A stretch of 64,000 bases of DNA. It comes from 2-02-FULL-55-14 sp964534125. Lineage in GTDB: Bacteria; Bacteroidota; Ignavibacteria; UBA10030. The notes beneath the pieces are model-generated. The model was not told the DNA's origin, ran no database searches, and saw nothing but the letters and a program-made list of their open reading frames with translations. Position numbers and translations under genes: made by a program. Within the stretch, counting starts at the first letter, position 1. Every line of letters starts with the position of its first letter. Shown here piece after piece: positions 62,873 through 64,000 of the stretch. Where the stretch lies: positions 1 through 64,000 of the forward strand of contig CAZHOJ010000013.1 of the NCBI GenBank assembly GCA_964534125.1, in the 5' to 3' direction.

Positions 62873-62983
62873 GGCCGGGAGCAGAACTCCCGGCCTGATG
62901 ATGACCCAATCCCCGGTCCGGAGCTCCGCTCCGGACCGACACCTCAATCCAGAATAACCCTCAAAAGGCGGAGCTTTGCTCCG
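62873..62983. repeat. Cluster of three REP-like hairpins
   Basis: Within the 179-bp gap: GGCCGGGAG/CTCCCGGCC (62873-62895, 9-bp stem), CGGTCCGGAGC/GCTCCGGACCG (62914-62938, 11-bp stem, loop TCC) and CGGAGC/GCTCCG (62969-62983, loop TTT). The last two share the core CGGAGC-loop-GCTCCGGAC, suggesting copies of one element. Confidence 0.6.
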
Positions 62984-63016
62984 GACTGTAACTCCACCCC
63001 TGGTTTCCCTCGATCC

Positions 63017-63610
63017 CTACAAACCCAGCTTCTCTGCTTCTTCTCTCAGCAACACCCGGTATGACGGCTGGTATCGGGCCTCATACGACGGCGAATGATG
63101 AACGGCGGGAAATCCTTCCGTCCGTCGCTGACTGATGTAGTCCTTCAGAACTTCAGGGTTGAACGGGAGTTCGCCCTCTGCGGACAATTCGATCGCTTCC
63201 TGCCACCAATACTCAAGCACTGCCGTCCCATCATACGATGCTGCGGCAGATCGTTCCATTGCCGCCCACAGGTCCTGGGGATCTCCCCCGCGTGCCTTGA
63301 ACGGACGAAGATTCAGCCGGACGACCTTGCCGCTGGGCGATAGGTCCACAAGCATCTGTTCATCGGGATCAGGCTGGACCTCATCCCATTCCTGGAGCAG
63401 ATAGAGCTTCGCGTCGCCATGTTCGAGCATGTGAGCATTGCCCAGTGCGGCCTGGTGGATGAACTTGTACAGGTCCTCAGGCTGTTCCACCGGCTGCCGT
63501 TGCTGCTCGGCCCTGAGGTTTGGCATGATCGATGGCATGTTCGGGCCGCAGGAGAGTCCCATCGCAACGACGGCGGCGGCAACTCCGACTGTCGCGGATC
63601 TACGAGCCAC
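63017..63610 (-). CDS. Hypothetical lipoprotein
   Basis: 197 residues with a hydrophobic N-terminus ending in a lipobox-like AMGLSCG, then a mixed alpha/beta region (YKFIHQAALGNAHMLEHGDAK, VLEYWWQEAIELSAEG). No family is recognised. It overlaps the end of the aminopeptidase gene by 11 bases, so it is probably co-transcribed with it. Followed by the REP-like hairpin cluster. Confidence 0.6.
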   Translation of the reverse strand: MARRSATVGVAAAVVAMGLSCGPNMPSIMPNLRAEQQRQPVEQPEDLYKFIHQAALGNAHMLEHGDAKLYLLQEWDEVQPDPDEQMLVDLSPSGKVVRLNLRPFKARGGDPQDLWAAMERSAAASYDGTAVLEYWWQEAIELSAEGELPFNPEVLKDYISQRRTEGFPAVHHSPSYEARYQPSYRVLLREEAEKLGL

Positions 63611-64000
63611 GCTTCAGGATCTCGTCGATAGTGAGGTACGAGACCGAATGGTATCCCGGACGCGCCGTGGCATAGATCTTCTTCGCCAGAGAACGTCCCT
63701 CCTCGGTCTTCACAAGTTCCTCATACAGTGGCTTCAGGAATTTCCGGCGTCCCTGTGAGGTCAGGAAGTTCTCGAGGGACCCGTAGGCATCCTTGTACCC
63801 GGACTTGATGGCCCGGAGCAGCCATGCTTCCAGTATCTCCGAGTTCCCGGATTGCGTGAAATGGAACGACTTGTCGAGCTCCCTCATGCGCTTCACGTCC
63901 GTGTCTTCCGGAAGGCTCCGGATGAAGTGCAGCCAGTGATGGGTCGTCCAATCTTTGGTGTCGGCCAGGGAAGGGAGGACATTGTTCTGCAGGGCAGCCA
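63600..64000 (-). CDS. M1-family aminopeptidase, C-terminal part (runs off the window)
   Basis: The reading frame is open to the window edge, giving about 132 C-terminal residues. WTTHHWLHFIRSLPED, SEILEAWLLRAIKSGYKDAY, FLTSQGRRKFLKPLYEEL and YATARPGYHSVSYLTID match the alpha-helical C-terminal domain of the leukotriene-A4-hydrolase-like branch of M1 zinc aminopeptidases. The catalytic HExxH domain lies outside the window. Internal ATGs such as 63896 are not real starts. Confidence 0.82.
   Translation of the reverse strand, partial: AALQNNVLPSLADTKDWTTHHWLHFIRSLPEDTDVKRMRELDKSFHFTQSGNSEILEAWLLRAIKSGYKDAYGSLENFLTSQGRRKFLKPLYEELVKTEEGRSLAKKIYATARPGYHSVSYLTIDEILKRGS

Noticed and set aside
1..64000. 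tRNA, rRNA, insertion sequences, transposases, integrases
   Set aside because: No cloverleaf-like gene, rRNA stretch, transposase motif or terminal inverted repeat with target duplication was seen on reading; a covariance-model scan would be needed for small RNAs.

Overview
The window looks like a chromosome segment of a moderately GC-rich, Gram-negative bacterium of the Bacteroidota/Chlorobi (FCB) group. The best guess is an Ignavibacteria-like lineage. The evidence is three TonB-dependent receptors with carboxypeptidase-regulatory N-domains, PorV/PorQ-like barrels, and many secreted enzymes ending in an NPFNP-type (type IX secretion, T9SS) sorting tail. No SusD protein is present, and T9SS core genes are not in the window. 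No tRNA, rRNA, CRISPR array or insertion sequence was seen. No gene-free stretch exceeds 300 bases; the longest is about 270 bases (23001-23270).

About 58 kb is one polyuronate-utilisation island built around a 228-bp divergent regulatory region (29819-30046). The left half (29818 to 39, all minus strand) is a pectin/uronate locus. In transcription order it encodes pectin methylesterase (CE8), rhamnogalacturonan acetylesterase (CE12), pectate lyase PL9, GH43, a DUF4861 protein, a T9SS cargo of an unrecognised repeat family, two PL1 pectate lyases, GH28, a TonB receptor with a large companion protein and a PorV-like barrel, GH105, a lyase-like protein, a GH88/alginate-lyase-type fusion, GH2, uronate isomerase UxaC and tagaturonate epimerase UxaE. 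The right half (30047 to 58285, plus strand) begins with a GntR/FadR-type regulator. It continues with a heparinase II/III protein, a second TonB receptor-companion-PorV set, a FadL-like barrel, a probable DEH reductase, PL17 alginate lyase, KdgF, an ExuT-like MFS transporter, KduD, Eda, PL6 alginate lyase, a stand-alone alginate-lyase-type enzyme, a two-copy member of the same repeat family, KdgK, a sialate O-acetylesterase-type esterase and a third TonB receptor.

Together the genes describe secreted depolymerisation of pectin and alginate-like polymers, outer-membrane uptake, and removal of unsaturated ends (GH88, GH105, PL17). KdgF, KduD and a DEH reductase then lead to 2-keto-3-deoxygluconate, and KdgK and Eda to pyruvate and glyceraldehyde-3-phosphate. 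The saturated uronate branch has UxaC and UxaE, but UxuB, UxuA and KduI are not in the window. An 18-bp operator-like palindrome overlaps the predicted transcription start of the regulator gene and recurs upstream of the left-half repeat-family gene, which suggests one regulator controls both halves.

The last 6 kb (58240-64000) is unrelated: a DoxX-like protein, an unusual PAS-UbiA fusion, a lamin-tail-domain secreted protein, a small lipoprotein, and the 3' end of an M1 aminopeptidase. This part has a heptamer repeat array and REP-like hairpins between genes.
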